From JAFNAG01 sp963721405 (GTDB taxonomy: Bacteria > Acidobacteriota > UBA6911): DNA of 64,000 bases. Each line of letters begins with the position of its first letter. The stretch's first letter is position 1. The translations under genes were made by a program, and so were the position numbers. The notes under the pieces are model-generated. The model was not told the DNA's origin, searched no databases, and was given only the letters and a program-made list of their open reading frames with translations. Location of the stretch: positions 372,001 through 436,000 of the forward strand of contig CAVRJA010000002.1 of the NCBI GenBank assembly GCA_963721405.1, given 5' to 3'. Shown piece after piece: positions 8,529 to 17,358 of this stretch.

Positions 8529-9598
8529 ACTCGCATTCCTTCACAACCAAGCACCTGGCCGAAAAGCCTGGCGACATATTCAACTAATGATATCGCTTTG
8601 GCGTATTCCATCCGGGTGGGCCCGAGAATTCCCAGTGAACCTATTGTCTTCTCATCGACGACGTAACGTGAGGCGACCAGGGTGCAATCTTCAATTCCGG
8701 GGAGCGCGTTTTCGCTTCCGATCGTGATCCGTACTTCCTGGGTGTCTCCCCGAATGCACTCCGAGATGAGCTTCGCCAGCCGGTTTCGCTGCTCGATCGC
8801 TTCAAACAGCACTCTCATCCTAGTAATATCGGAGAACTCAGGGTTCTTGATTAGATTTGAAGCCCCGTCCAGGTAGATTTCGGATTCGACCTCCGCCGTC
8901 GCCCCCGAGAATGTGTAGGAGCTTAACCGGATGGCTCGGCGCACGAACTGATCGTACAGAGCTCGCTCCTCTCCTATCATCTTTGATAGCAGCGACTTAA
9001 TCTCGGAGAGAGTCTTGTCCCTGAAGTGTTCGGTAATGTACCGAGCCGCCTGATCGAGATCGGTCTGGCTGTACTCCTCCGCCGGGTGGATCACCCTGTT
9101 TTGGACGATTCCCGACTTGGAGACCAGAATGACGAGAATGCGGTTTTCCGACAGCCTGATGAACTGAACAAGCTGCAGCGCCACTTGGCTGATAGGTGGG
9201 GAAACGACGATCCCGAGATTCCTTGAGACATGCGACAGGACCTGGCTGGTGCGTGCCATGAGCTGATCCGGAGTATCTTCAGTCATCATGCTGGTATCGA
9301 TCAGGTGCCGCTCCTGCGGGGAAATCTGGCGTTTGTCGAGCATGGTGTCGACATAGAGGCGGTAGCCCATGTCCGTCGGAATGCGGCCGGCCGAGGGATG
9401 GGGCTGACGCAGGTACCCCATCTCCTCCAAATCCGCCATGATATTCCGCACCGTCGCGGCACTGAGGCGCTCGCGGCTGCGGCGGGCAATCGTTCGAGAG
9501 CCGACCGGTTTGCCGGTCGCTACAAATATCGAGATTGCCCTCTGCAGGATTTCGCGGGATCTTTCGTCAAGGGTATTGCCTACCTTCGCACCCATAAA
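8525..9598 (-). CDS. hrcA: Heat-inducible transcription repressor HrcA
   Basis: HrcA is the winged-helix repressor of dnaK/groE operons in many bacteria, normally binding the CIRCE palindrome. The N-terminal region has the family's LDERSREILQRAIS and the helix-turn-helix ending TVRNIMADLEEMGYLRQPHPSAGR. Length is 357 residues from ATG 9598, which is normal. A TTG at 9622 would add eight residues; neither start has a strong ribosome site. It is the first gene of the operon, so autoregulation is expected, but no perfect CIRCE is visible upstream. Confidence 0.95.
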   Translation of the reverse strand, partial: FMGAKVGNTLDERSREILQRAISIFVATGKPVGSRTIARRSRERLSAATVRNIMADLEEMGYLRQPHPSAGRIPTDMGYRLYVDTMLDKRQISPQERHLIDTSMMTEDTPDQLMARTSQVLSHVSRNLGIVVSPPISQVALQLVQFIRLSENRILVILVSKSGIVQNRVIHPAEEYSQTDLDQAARYITEHFRDKTLSEIKSLLSKMIGEERALYDQFVRRAIRLSSYTFSGATAEVESEIYLDGASNLIKNPEFSDITRMRVLFEAIEQRNRLAKLISECIRGDTQEVRITIGSENALPGIEDCTLVASRYVVDEKTIGSLGILGPTRMEYAKAISLVEYVARLFGQVLGCEGMRV

Positions 9599-9649
9599 CC
9601 TATGACCGTTTTGTATTTCCAAGGGATTTCCCGCTTGGCCGGCGTGGGG

Positions 9650-9674
9650 ATTCGGGGCATTCGGGCAGCCGAAT
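9650..9674 (-). promoter_or_regulatory. Inverted/direct ATTCGG repeats in the hrcA leader (candidate operator)
   Basis: ATTCGG, four bases, CCGAAT forms a six-base inverted repeat at 9659-9674, and a further ATTCGGGG precedes it at 9650-9657. The cluster lies between the predicted -10 box and the hrcA start, where CIRCE often sits. It does not match the CIRCE sequence. Function as an operator is inference. Confidence 0.3.
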
Positions 9675-9693
9675 AAACCCGCCCCAAGAGGAC

Positions 9694-9721
9694 ATTATAA
9701 TATGCATTAAGTCAAAAACAA
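9694..9721 (-). promoter_or_regulatory. Predicted sigma-70 promoter of the hrcA-dnaK operon
   Basis: On the minus strand a TTGTTT hexamer (9716-9721) is followed after 16 bases by a perfect TATAAT (9694-9699). It lies 96 bases upstream of the hrcA ATG and reads toward it. This is a vegetative-type promoter, consistent with repression rather than an alternative heat-shock sigma factor controlling the operon. Confidence 0.6.
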
Positions 9722-9766
9722 CCAAGCCTTTATCGTATTCGCTCGCCCCAGTGCCGGCGCCACCGA

Positions 9767-9803
9767 CAAAAAAGACCTCAAGTACGTATCTTGAGGCCTT
9801 TTT
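9767..9803 (-). terminator. Rho-independent terminator
   Basis: A seven-base perfect stem, CCTCAAG (9776-9782) and CTTGAGG (9790-9796), has a seven-base loop. A T-run of six follows on the minus strand and a T-run of five on the plus strand. It lies 38 bases beyond the stop of the cyclodeaminase gene, which it should terminate. It also insulates the hrcA promoter. Confidence 0.85.
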
Positions 9804-9840
9804 CGATCCACCGGATCGCGCCGGTCGCGGGGAAGCGACA

Positions 9841-10830
9841 TTAAAACTGGAACGGCGTGCCGATGCCTTCTCTGACCGCTTCGTCGTAGACCGCCTTTGC
9901 CGCGGAGACGTCCTGGATCGCCAATCCTACCGACTTGAACAGAGTTATTTCTTCCGGCGAGGTCCTTCCCCGGACTTTGCCGAGGATGACGTCTCCCAGG
10001 TTTCCCGCCACATTGTTCCAAGACCAGGCACCGCTCCCGGCAGGGATGATGAAATCGCCGGCCTCGGCCTTGCAGGCTTCCGTCAAATCGCAGATCACGC
10101 GGCTCCGTTGAACGGTCAGGGTGTCGAGTTCCCGCATCTTCGGTGTGTGGGAACCGATCCCGTTGATGTGCGTCCCCGGCTTGAACCATGATCCGTCCAC
10201 AACCGGCTCCGCGGCGCTCGTCGCCAGCACGACGATGTCGGACTCCCATGCAGCGGCAGCAGGATCGGAGGCCAACTCGACTTGCACTCCGATCTTGCCG
10301 GTGATCCTGCGCGCAAAGTCCTGGCGGGATTCCACGGGGTCAACCGACCACGCCAGCAGCTTGCGGAGCGGCCGGGCTTCGTGAATGGCGAGAACCTGGG
10401 TAAAGGCCTGCACCCCGGTGCCGAAGATCATGCCGACGGCGGCATCAGGCCGCGCCAGGTGCTTCGTCGCCACGCCGCTGGAGGCCCCGGTGCGCATCGC
10501 CGTGAGAAATCCGCCTTCCATGACGGCGAGCGGGAACCCGGTCTCTTCGTCGAGGAGGAGGACGGTGCCGAGAACCGCCGGCAACCCGTGTTTGCGCACA
10601 TTTTCGTGATAGACGGTCACAACTTTGGCGCCGAGCGCTCCGAGTCCTTTGATGTGCGCCGGCATGAAAAGCGCCAGGCCGGATTTTTCCGGCAGCGGGA
10701 TCGGTGTGCGCTGGGGCATAGTCGTCTCCCCGGCGGACAGGGCGGCAAATGCCCGCTCGACCGCATCCATGCACATCTTCATGGTGAAAAAGCCTTCAAT
10801 GTCTTTGCGCGACAGCAACAGGGTCTTCAT
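9841..10830 (-). CDS. Ornithine cyclodeaminase / mu-crystallin family NAD(P)-dependent enzyme
   Basis: The 329-residue protein belongs to the ornithine cyclodeaminase/alanine dehydrogenase/ketimine reductase family. It shows the N-terminal PQRTPIPLPEKSG region, the conserved GGFLTAMRTGASSGVATKHLA segment that binds substrate, and a Rossmann segment IFGTGVQAFTQVLA. GSHTPKMRELD follows. Members make proline from ornithine or reduce cyclic ketimines; the exact reaction cannot be decided from sequence. The gene ends before a strong terminator and lies about 100 bases downstream of a PLP aminotransferase on the same strand, so an amino-acid pathway role for the pair is plausible. Confidence 0.85.
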   Translation of the reverse strand: MKTLLLSRKDIEGFFTMKMCMDAVERAFAALSAGETTMPQRTPIPLPEKSGLALFMPAHIKGLGALGAKVVTVYHENVRKHGLPAVLGTVLLLDEETGFPLAVMEGGFLTAMRTGASSGVATKHLARPDAAVGMIFGTGVQAFTQVLAIHEARPLRKLLAWSVDPVESRQDFARRITGKIGVQVELASDPAAAAWESDIVVLATSAAEPVVDGSWFKPGTHINGIGSHTPKMRELDTLTVQRSRVICDLTEACKAEAGDFIIPAGSGAWSWNNVAGNLGDVILGKVRGRTSPEEITLFKSVGLAIQDVSAAKAVYDEAVREGIGTPFQF

Positions 10831-10932
10831 GGCGCCTCCTCTGCGAACGGGGCATGTTCCGCTTGTCCAGCCGACTCAGACCGATGAAACAGGGGGCTGC
10901 AAGGCAGTGTGTGCCGTGATGGTGTCAATCGC

Positions 10933-12135
10933 TCACGCTCTGACGGCCTTCCGCGCCCGGTCGATCATATGCTTTTCCAGCCGGCTGAAGGCTTCTTCGA
11001 GAATCTCCTCCTGCGGAAGAAAGACGATCCGCATGTGGCGCGTTCCCGGGCGTTGGCCGAACCCGTCGCCGTGCACCACGACGACCCCGGTTTCACGTAT
11101 CAGATTCGCGACGAACACGGAATCCGGCTCGTCGATGTGCAGCCGCGGGAAGGCATAGAAAGCTGCTGCCGGTTTCACGCACGAAATGCCGGGAATCTCG
11201 TTCAACCGCTTCCAGGTGATATCCCGTCTGCGCCGCAACTTGTCCTTCACTTCGCGGATGTGTTCCTGCGAACCTTCGAGCGCCGGCTTGATTGCGTACT
11301 GAAGAGGGGTCACGGCGCACAGTCGGGCCCTGAGGCACCTGTTGATCGCCTCGATATAATCCGACATCATGTTTTTCCTGCCCGTGATGACGGCCCAACC
11401 GATGCGAAATCCCGGCACCAGGTAGCTCTTGGAGAGCCCGTTCATGGTGATGACAGGCGCCTCATCCGACAGCGAAGCGATCGAGATGCTGTCTTCGTCG
11501 TCAAGGACGAGCTTGTCGTAGATCTCATCCGAAAAGATCACGATATTGCGCTCGAGGCTGAGTTTGACGAGTTCCTCCAGCACTTCACGCGAGTATTTCG
11601 AACCGGTCGGATTGTTGGGATTGATCAAGACCAGGGCGCGCGTGCGCGGGGTGACTTTCTTCCGGATGTCGGTGATGTCCGGTTCCCAGTTGTTTTCCTC
11701 GTCCAGGTAGTAAGGGACATTTTCCGCCTGAATCTTGCCAAGCACCGCCGAGTAGAGCGGGTAGCCGGGCGACGGGATCAAGACTTCTTCCCCCGGATTG
11801 ACCAGCGCAGTCAGGCACAGCTCGATCGCTTCGGAAGCGCCGGAAGTGACAAACAGATCGAGCCAGTTCTTGATGCCTTTGCGCCGGACCGAGTTGCCGA
11901 TCGCCTCCCGGGCCTCCGCAAGCCCTGAGGAATTTGAATACCCGGTGTGGTTCTCGAGCAATGCCTTGTGACATGCCTCGATCATGTGCGCTGGAGTTTT
12001 GTAGTCGAACGCGATCGGGTCCCCTATGTTCAGGTAGAGAAGTTCCTTCCCCGCGGCTTTTGCCTCGTCCGCAATCTTGAGGATGTCACGGATCGCATAC
12101 TCCACTTTCTTTGTTCGTTCTGCAGGCACTATCAT
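10933..12135 (-). CDS. Class I/II aminotransferase (AlaA/AspC-like, PLP-dependent)
   Basis: The roughly 400-residue fold-type I aminotransferase has LNIGDP near the N-terminus, NPNNPTGSKYS in the middle, the cofactor-binding Asp in FSDEIYDKL, and the Schiff-base lysine in NGLSKSYLVPGFRIGW. Arg in TRHMRIVFLP would bind the substrate carboxylate. The overall pattern is closest to the alanine aminotransferase AlaA group, so pyruvate/glutamate exchange is likely but not proven. Two starts are possible: ATG 12135 with GGGGGAG close upstream, or GTG 12159 with GAGGGAG seven bases upstream. The conserved domain begins after both. Confidence 0.9.
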   Translation of the reverse strand: MIVPAERTKKVEYAIRDILKIADEAKAAGKELLYLNIGDPIAFDYKTPAHMIEACHKALLENHTGYSNSSGLAEAREAIGNSVRRKGIKNWLDLFVTSGASEAIELCLTALVNPGEEVLIPSPGYPLYSAVLGKIQAENVPYYLDEENNWEPDITDIRKKVTPRTRALVLINPNNPTGSKYSREVLEELVKLSLERNIVIFSDEIYDKLVLDDEDSISIASLSDEAPVITMNGLSKSYLVPGFRIGWAVITGRKNMMSDYIEAINRCLRARLCAVTPLQYAIKPALEGSQEHIREVKDKLRRRRDITWKRLNEIPGISCVKPAAAFYAFPRLHIDEPDSVFVANLIRETGVVVVHGDGFGQRPGTRHMRIVFLPQEEILEEAFSRLEKHMIDRARKAVRA

Positions 12136-12263
12136 GGCTCCCCCTATGGAATCGATCACGCAGGCGCTCCCTCAGGCAAGGGCACGACTCGCTATGGCCA
12201 GGCAGTCGAGGCGACCTTGATTCCAAAATCACCCTGTCCGTCCGACCTGCAGTAGCCCGGTGA

Positions 12264-13868
12264 TCAGGGTTTGAGCAGGCTCGTGTAGTGGGTTGCGATC
12301 GACGGCCCGAGCGGCGTCAAAGTGACGCGCAGTATCTTGATGACAACGGACTGTCCGCTCTTCAGGCCTGTCAAAATGTTGACCATGTCCTGGTAGACTT
12401 CGATCTTCTTGCCATTGGCCGCGACGATGACGTCGAAGCCCGACTGGTCCTGCGGACGCAGGCCCGCATCTTCGGCAAGGCCTCCGGGCGTTACCGTCAT
12501 GACGAGAGCGCCGCCGGAAATGTTGTATTCTTTCGCGATGCGTGCCGGCACATTGTCGATGCGCATTCCGATCTCGGGCTTGACGTCGGTTTTTTCTTCG
12601 AAGCTGAAGCCGGGCCGCGACTGGTTGGCTTCGAGCGTTCGCTCCCCGACGGCTACCGAGAAATCTTTGACCGCCCCGAAACGGACAGCCTTGACATTGA
12701 CGGTTCGACCTGGCGGCGTATTGGCGACCGCCAGGCGCAGGTCCTGGATCCCCGTGATCTTCTTGCCCTCATACTCTATGATGACGTCTTCGGCTTTGAT
12801 GCCTGCCCTGGCGGCGGGTGTGTTGTCCGATGTATTTCCCTTCTCATCGCTCGTCCCCGTGATGAGCACGCCGCTGCCCTGCTTGACGCCGAAGTATTCA
12901 GCCATCGCCGGCGTGAAAGGGAAGTCGGTGTTCATGTTTATGCCCATCCACCCGCGCCGGACTTTCCCGTTTTCCAGGATCTGGTTGTACACATCGACGA
13001 AAATGTGCGACGGAACGGCAAACCCGACCCCCGCATTGGCGCGGCTGGGTGTATTGATAAAACTGTTGATGCCGACCACTTCGCCGTTCATATTGACCAG
13101 CGGTCCGCCGCTGTTGCCGGGGTTGATGGCGGCGTCCGTCTGCAGGTAGTCGTTGAACAGCATCGCCTGCTCTTCCGCGCTCTCGATGCTTTCAAACATG
13201 CGCCCGATCGCCGACACGATTCCCGCAGTGACCGTCTGTTCCAGGCCGAAGGGGCTGCCGATCGCAATCACCCAATCCCCGACTTTCATCGCTTTGGCAT
13301 CCCCGATTTTTGCGAACGTGAAGTCTCTGTCGCCTTCGATCTTGATGACTGCAATGTCGGACAGTTCGTCCCCCGCAATGACCCGCGCCTGGTATTCCTT
13401 GCCGTCCTTTACGTTGACCCTGATCTTGGAAGCGTCCTTTACCACATGGTTGTTCGTCAGGATGTAGCCTTTGGGGTCCACTAATATGCCGGAACCAAGG
13501 CTGCTGCGCGTATACTCCTGCGGCGTATCGCCGAAGAACTGGCGGAACATGTCCGGCATCTGGCTGTTGCGTCCCTGCCCGGCCCGCCGGGAGAGCCGGA
13601 CGACCTCTTCTGTGGCGATGTTGACAACCGAGGGACCTACCCGTTTGGCGACCTCTTCGAACGCCTGCGACAGCGCCAGGGCTGCGCCGCTCGACGAGGA
13701 ACCGCTTCCGCTCTGAATCTTGAGCTGGCTGTCTCCGGGTCCTACGGCTACAACCCGGCGGGAAATCAGCGTCCCGATCCCTATCCCCAGGCTGAGGACA
13801 AACAAAACCACGAAGAATGTAACAAGATGTCTTTTTGAAGGTCTTTCTCCATGGGGCTCATAGGTCAT
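12264..13868 (-). CDS. Periplasmic serine endoprotease/chaperone, HtrA/DegP/Do family
   Basis: The 534-residue protein begins with an N-terminal membrane anchor (about 15-35) and a Ser/Gly-rich linker, then a trypsin-like domain. The catalytic triad is visible: His in TNNHVV, Asp in SDIAVIKI and Ser in GNSGGPLV. Two PDZ domains follow, the first beginning around VRRGWMGI and the second after GMRIDNVPA. It should degrade or refold damaged envelope proteins as a trimer or larger assembly. The start is ATG 13868 with GGAGG seven bases upstream. It is divergent from the GIY-YIG gene. Confidence 0.95.
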   Translation of the reverse strand: MTYEPHGERPSKRHLVTFFVVLFVLSLGIGIGTLISRRVVAVGPGDSQLKIQSGSGSSSSGAALALSQAFEEVAKRVGPSVVNIATEEVVRLSRRAGQGRNSQMPDMFRQFFGDTPQEYTRSSLGSGILVDPKGYILTNNHVVKDASKIRVNVKDGKEYQARVIAGDELSDIAVIKIEGDRDFTFAKIGDAKAMKVGDWVIAIGSPFGLEQTVTAGIVSAIGRMFESIESAEEQAMLFNDYLQTDAAINPGNSGGPLVNMNGEVVGINSFINTPSRANAGVGFAVPSHIFVDVYNQILENGKVRRGWMGINMNTDFPFTPAMAEYFGVKQGSGVLITGTSDEKGNTSDNTPAARAGIKAEDVIIEYEGKKITGIQDLRLAVANTPPGRTVNVKAVRFGAVKDFSVAVGERTLEANQSRPGFSFEEKTDVKPEIGMRIDNVPARIAKEYNISGGALVMTVTPGGLAEDAGLRPQDQSGFDVIVAANGKKIEVYQDMVNILTGLKSGQSVVIKILRVTLTPLGPSIATHYTSLLKP

Positions 13869-14082
13869 GTTGACACCTCCAATTACTGGTTGTTTACGCT
13901 TAACATTCTACGTGAAGGCTCATCGTTAGTTCCAAAGATAATTGACGGTCATGCGGGGGCTGTCCGGCAGGAGCGGCGTTTGCAGATGCCAGCTTCAGAT
14001 GTGCTTCCGGCCTCGAAACGGGCGGCTTTCTGAGCGCGGCGCCTCCTCTGCTATAATGGACCCTGGATGTCTGCGCAAAGTC

Positions 14083-15444
14083 ATGCGTGAAAAGATAGCA
14101 AGCTACCTCGAGAAGGCCGGACGGTCGCTGCCGGCAGGGCAGATTTTGCATGAGGTTCTCAATATCCTCTCGCCCAACTCCCTGGCAGCCGACCGCGTCC
14201 TGAGAAGCATCCTAGGGACCGACGCTCGTTTCCGCCGGGAGCGGGGCCTGTGGGGATTGGTGGCAGGCAGGACGGCTTCAGGGTTCGAAAGAACCGCGGC
14301 ACTTCATCTGCAACTGGATATGCGCGAGCCGCTTTTTTTCCGGGGTGCGGTGCATCTGCCGGCATCGGGCGCCGCCTGGGAATTCCAGGGCGCCGGGACC
14401 GAAAAGCCCTGGGATTCGCGGCCGCTGGAACGAGCCCGCCTGGAAGCCGGGAATCACCTGCTGCTGGCCTGGAGCAACAGAGAACTGAGGCAGTGGAACC
14501 GTCTGTTGCGCTCCTGCATGCTGCCCGAGTGGGACGGGGATTTCCTGGGCCTGGGCCGGCTTGCCGCGCGCGCGGCGCCAGAGATGCGCCCGCCCCGGTA
14601 TCCGGAGGATCTGGCGTCCTGCCTGGGTCTGGCTCCTCCGGATACCGAGCAACCGGCGGCGATGGCCCGATTTCTGGCCGAATCATTCCAGTGCCTGCTC
14701 GACCGCGTCCCGCCCTCCGCCCGCGCCGGCCTGCCCGAAGTCGAGAACTGGATCGCGGAAGGAAGTGCGAAGGTCGATTTCAGCCGGTTTGCCTTCGGGC
14801 GCGATTTTCTCGCCCGGATTCCCGAGTCGCCGGGTGTCTACCTCATGCGGAACCGGGCCGCGGAGGTTATCTACGTCGGCAAGTCCCACAACCTGAAGCG
14901 GCGGGTAGGCTCGTATTTCACGCCGCGCGCGCTGAAAGACCCGAAAGTCGCCAGGATTCACGGCCAGCTCTACTCCCTGGAGTGCCTCACCTGCCGCACG
15001 GATGTGGAGGCCCTGCTCCTCGAAATGCGCATGATCCGCGACTTTCGACCCACGATCAACCTCCAGACGGAAATCCACGAGCGGCGATCACGGTACGGGC
15101 ACGCGGCGAATCTCCTCCTTCTGGCGCCCTCCGCAGACCGCGTGGAAATCTATCTTTTAAAAGACGGTCTTTTTGTCGGCCGGAATTCGGTGCTTCGGGG
15201 GCACATGCCGGGCAAGAGACTGCAGAAAAAGATCCAGACTCTTTACTTTCGGCCCCGGCCTGCCGAGGCCGCGGCAGGAGAGGACTGGGAAAGCGAGATC
15301 GTGGCGCGCTTTCTGCGCACACACAGGAGGCGTCTTAACCTGGTCGATGTGGACGAGGCCGGCAGCTGCGAATCGGTGGTCCGGCGCCTCGAGTCCTATT
15401 TGGGAGATCCGGATCAGCTGTCGCGGAAAGTCTACTATCGTTGA
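14083..15444 (+). CDS. GIY-YIG nuclease-domain protein with HTH-like N-terminus and degenerate exonuclease-like middle
   Basis: From ATG 14083 the product has 453 residues. The C-terminal half has a UvrC-type GIY-YIG nuclease domain: GVY at 251-253, IYVGKS shortly after, Arg in LKRRVGSYF and the metal-binding Glu at about 314 (ALLLEMRMIRDF). Residues 1-65 resemble a HARE-HTH/winged-helix module (TDARFRRERGLWGLV). The middle (about 120-230) resembles the last two-thirds of a DnaQ-type exonuclease, but no DEDD catalytic residues remain. Fusions of DnaQ with GIY-YIG are known; this one seems to have lost exonuclease activity. An ATG at 14056 overlaps a TATAAT sequence, so I prefer 14083. It is probably a DNA repair or processing protein. 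Confidence 0.75.
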   Translation: MREKIASYLEKAGRSLPAGQILHEVLNILSPNSLAADRVLRSILGTDARFRRERGLWGLVAGRTASGFERTAALHLQLDMREPLFFRGAVHLPASGAAWEFQGAGTEKPWDSRPLERARLEAGNHLLLAWSNRELRQWNRLLRSCMLPEWDGDFLGLGRLAARAAPEMRPPRYPEDLASCLGLAPPDTEQPAAMARFLAESFQCLLDRVPPSARAGLPEVENWIAEGSAKVDFSRFAFGRDFLARIPESPGVYLMRNRAAEVIYVGKSHNLKRRVGSYFTPRALKDPKVARIHGQLYSLECLTCRTDVEALLLEMRMIRDFRPTINLQTEIHERRSRYGHAANLLLLAPSADRVEIYLLKDGLFVGRNSVLRGHMPGKRLQKKIQTLYFRPRPAEAAAGEDWESEIVARFLRTHRRRLNLVDVDEAGSCESVVRRLESYLGDPDQLSRKVYYR

Positions 15445-15603
15445 CCCACACTCGGAATCTCCATGGAGACTCATGTGCGCCCGCGCAAGACCGGCGTTCA
15501 GTTTGTGCTTTACAGCACCGGCGGTTTTCAGTAATTTGAGAAAATACTAATAATAGGCATTTCCAAAGTGCCTTGGTTTTCTGATTCCAGGTTTCCCGGC
15601 CTG

Positions 15604-15625
15604 CCGGCTGGGAGCGGCCAGCCGG
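15604..15625 (+). other. GC-rich hairpin in the leader of the next gene
   Basis: CCGGCTGG, six bases, CCAGCCGG forms a perfect eight-base stem 28 bases before the ATG at 15653. No T-run follows, so it is not a classic terminator. It may fold in the mRNA leader. The rest of 15445-15652 shows only a short TCTCCATGGAGA palindrome. Confidence 0.4.
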
Positions 15626-15652
15626 ATCCTGCGACCGGATGAGGAGACGAAG

Positions 15653-16294
15653 ATGATGCCTGCCAAAGGTTTGTTTCTTTCCGTGTGCGCGACAATCCTG
15701 GGATTTCTGCTGCTGCCGGCGTTGCTTCCCGCCCAGGATCCGCAGCCGAGCAAGTTCTACGACATACAGATCAGCAAGGATGAAATCTACAGTTACACCA
15801 ATCTGAAATTTACCGGCGATTACACCACTTTCGATTCGCCCAAAGGATTTCTTGCACTCGGCAAGACCGAAGAGGGGATTACGATCGTGATGATCCTGGG
15901 CGAGGGCACGGTGAGCATCGAAGCCCCTGAGGCGGTGCAGGAAAAGTTCAAGACTGTTTTTGCAGGATACCCGCTGAGGACTGCATTCAAATCCATTTAT
16001 ATGCGACTGCATCCCAAGGAATACGCGGAGATTTTCGGCAAGCAGAGCCTGTCCAAAGCCGGCGATGACAACTTGTATGCGTCGGCGAAACAGTTGTTCG
16101 ACGACAGCTTCATGCGTTCGTATCACGCCGGCGCAAAGGCCATATTTCCGCCGTACAAAACACGGGTCATTGAATTCAATACCGCCGGTTTGGGCTTAGT
16201 GACAACCGAGGAAGGTTACTGGCTGTACCTGCGCAGGTATGCGCCCTACGGCAGCGTCTATCCGAGGGATTTCGTCAATCCGAAGCAGAAATAG
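15653..16294 (+). CDS. Secreted protein of unknown function
   Basis: The 213-residue product starts with a clear signal peptide (MMPAKGLFLSVCATILGFLL, cleavage likely after LLPAQ). A mixed alpha/beta domain follows, without cysteines beyond the signal or known catalytic motifs. The mature part includes GFLALGKTEEGITIVMILGE and a C-terminal GYWLYLRRYAPYG. I do not recognise the family. The start is ATG 15653 with GAGGAG six bases upstream. It converges with another secreted protein gene at 17169-16450; the two might be related in function, but nothing shows this. Confidence 0.7.
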   Translation: MMPAKGLFLSVCATILGFLLLPALLPAQDPQPSKFYDIQISKDEIYSYTNLKFTGDYTTFDSPKGFLALGKTEEGITIVMILGEGTVSIEAPEAVQEKFKTVFAGYPLRTAFKSIYMRLHPKEYAEIFGKQSLSKAGDDNLYASAKQLFDDSFMRSYHAGAKAIFPPYKTRVIEFNTAGLGLVTTEEGYWLYLRRYAPYGSVYPRDFVNPKQK

Positions 16295-16449
16295 CCCGAA
16301 GGAAACCGGGGCAAGTGGTTCACCGGCTCCTCTCTCCCCATGCCGATGGCGGATATCGCGAACGCCGTGGCCGGTTCAGCACAGCTCGGCCGCGTGCCGG
16401 GAGCAGATGCGGATTCGGCTCCCCGAACAGAAGCTCCCTCCAGGCGGCA

Positions 16450-17169
16450 TCACTGGTTGTGTATCACTTCAATCCCCTTTTCCGGAACCGCGATTTTCAG
16501 CGGCACGCGGTCGTTGTTGACCCAGAGTTGAATCTGCAGCGCGCCTGAATCCACAAGCAGGCGGGTGGTATTGACCTTCTTTCCGCGAACCAGGATGGCT
16601 TCTTTATCGAGCTCGCGGATCTGCAGCGTTCCGGTGTCCTTTTCCTGAGGAATGATGACGTCGAACTTTTGCTGTTTGTCGCCGGCACCGTACTTGAATA
16701 GGCGCGCCAGGAATATGAAGTGGTGAAAGGTATTGGTATCGAGAACAGTGTAGCGGTCGCCGACGAGCAGGCCGTTCTTGATGGAGACGCCATTGCCGCT
16801 GTACTCGAAGATCGCCTGGTTCGGCGCGAAGCTGCCGCGGATGTTTCCCTTCTGACCGTCCACCTCGCTCTTCAGCTCGTAACTGCGCGGAACGTATTGG
16901 GCATCGGCTTCCAGTTTGGTCTCGATCAGCACTTTCTTGGGCCCTTCGCCGGGATTGCGGAATTCCAGGGTCGAACTGCTGGCAACGGAATCGGCCGCGG
17001 TCACGATCAGGTATTTTTCGACTCCGATTTCACGGCCTGAAGCGTAGATTTTGTACTCCCCCTCCTGGCGCGATGCCTTCTTGTCGTCGTCCGTGCCTCC
17101 GGAAGCCGGCGATGAAAAAGCAAGCGCCGCCAGGGCGATGAGGCAATTCAACCTGCCGCTCTTTCTCAT
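16450..17169 (-). CDS. Secreted protein, DUF6134/DUF3108-like
   Basis: The 239-residue protein has a Sec signal peptide (about 1-24, ending SPASGG) and then a predicted beta-rich domain. The pattern YKIYASGREIGVEKYLI, repeated strands and a closing LWVNNDRVPLKIAVP resembles periplasmic beta-barrel-like domains such as DUF6134/DUF3108. That is a resemblance, not a firm assignment. Start ATG 17169 has GTGAGG five bases upstream. The gap from 17170 to the radical SAM gene contains no recognisable gene. Confidence 0.65.
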   Translation of the reverse strand: MRKSGRLNCLIALAALAFSSPASGGTDDDKKASRQEGEYKIYASGREIGVEKYLIVTAADSVASSSTLEFRNPGEGPKKVLIETKLEADAQYVPRSYELKSEVDGQKGNIRGSFAPNQAIFEYSGNGVSIKNGLLVGDRYTVLDTNTFHHFIFLARLFKYGAGDKQQKFDVIIPQEKDTGTLQIRELDKEAILVRGKKVNTTRLLVDSGALQIQLWVNNDRVPLKIAVPEKGIEVIHNQ

Positions 17170-17358
17170 GAAAACCTCACTGCAAGAAAAATACTACAGG
17201 CGGCAGGCGCGGACCCAACAAAAAACCGATGCCTGCTGCAGTTCATTCACTTGCGTGCAAATCAGGCGCATGAGAGGCTAGCATCGGCGTCACCGACGGT
17301 ACGCTGCCCAGAGGCGCGCCCTGATTAGACCGCTATGCGGGTAATTAGCGGACCCGGT

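Noticed and set aside
9598..9760. A CIRCE element before hrcA.
   Set aside because: No TTAGCACTC/GAGTGCTAA arms could be found in either orientation.
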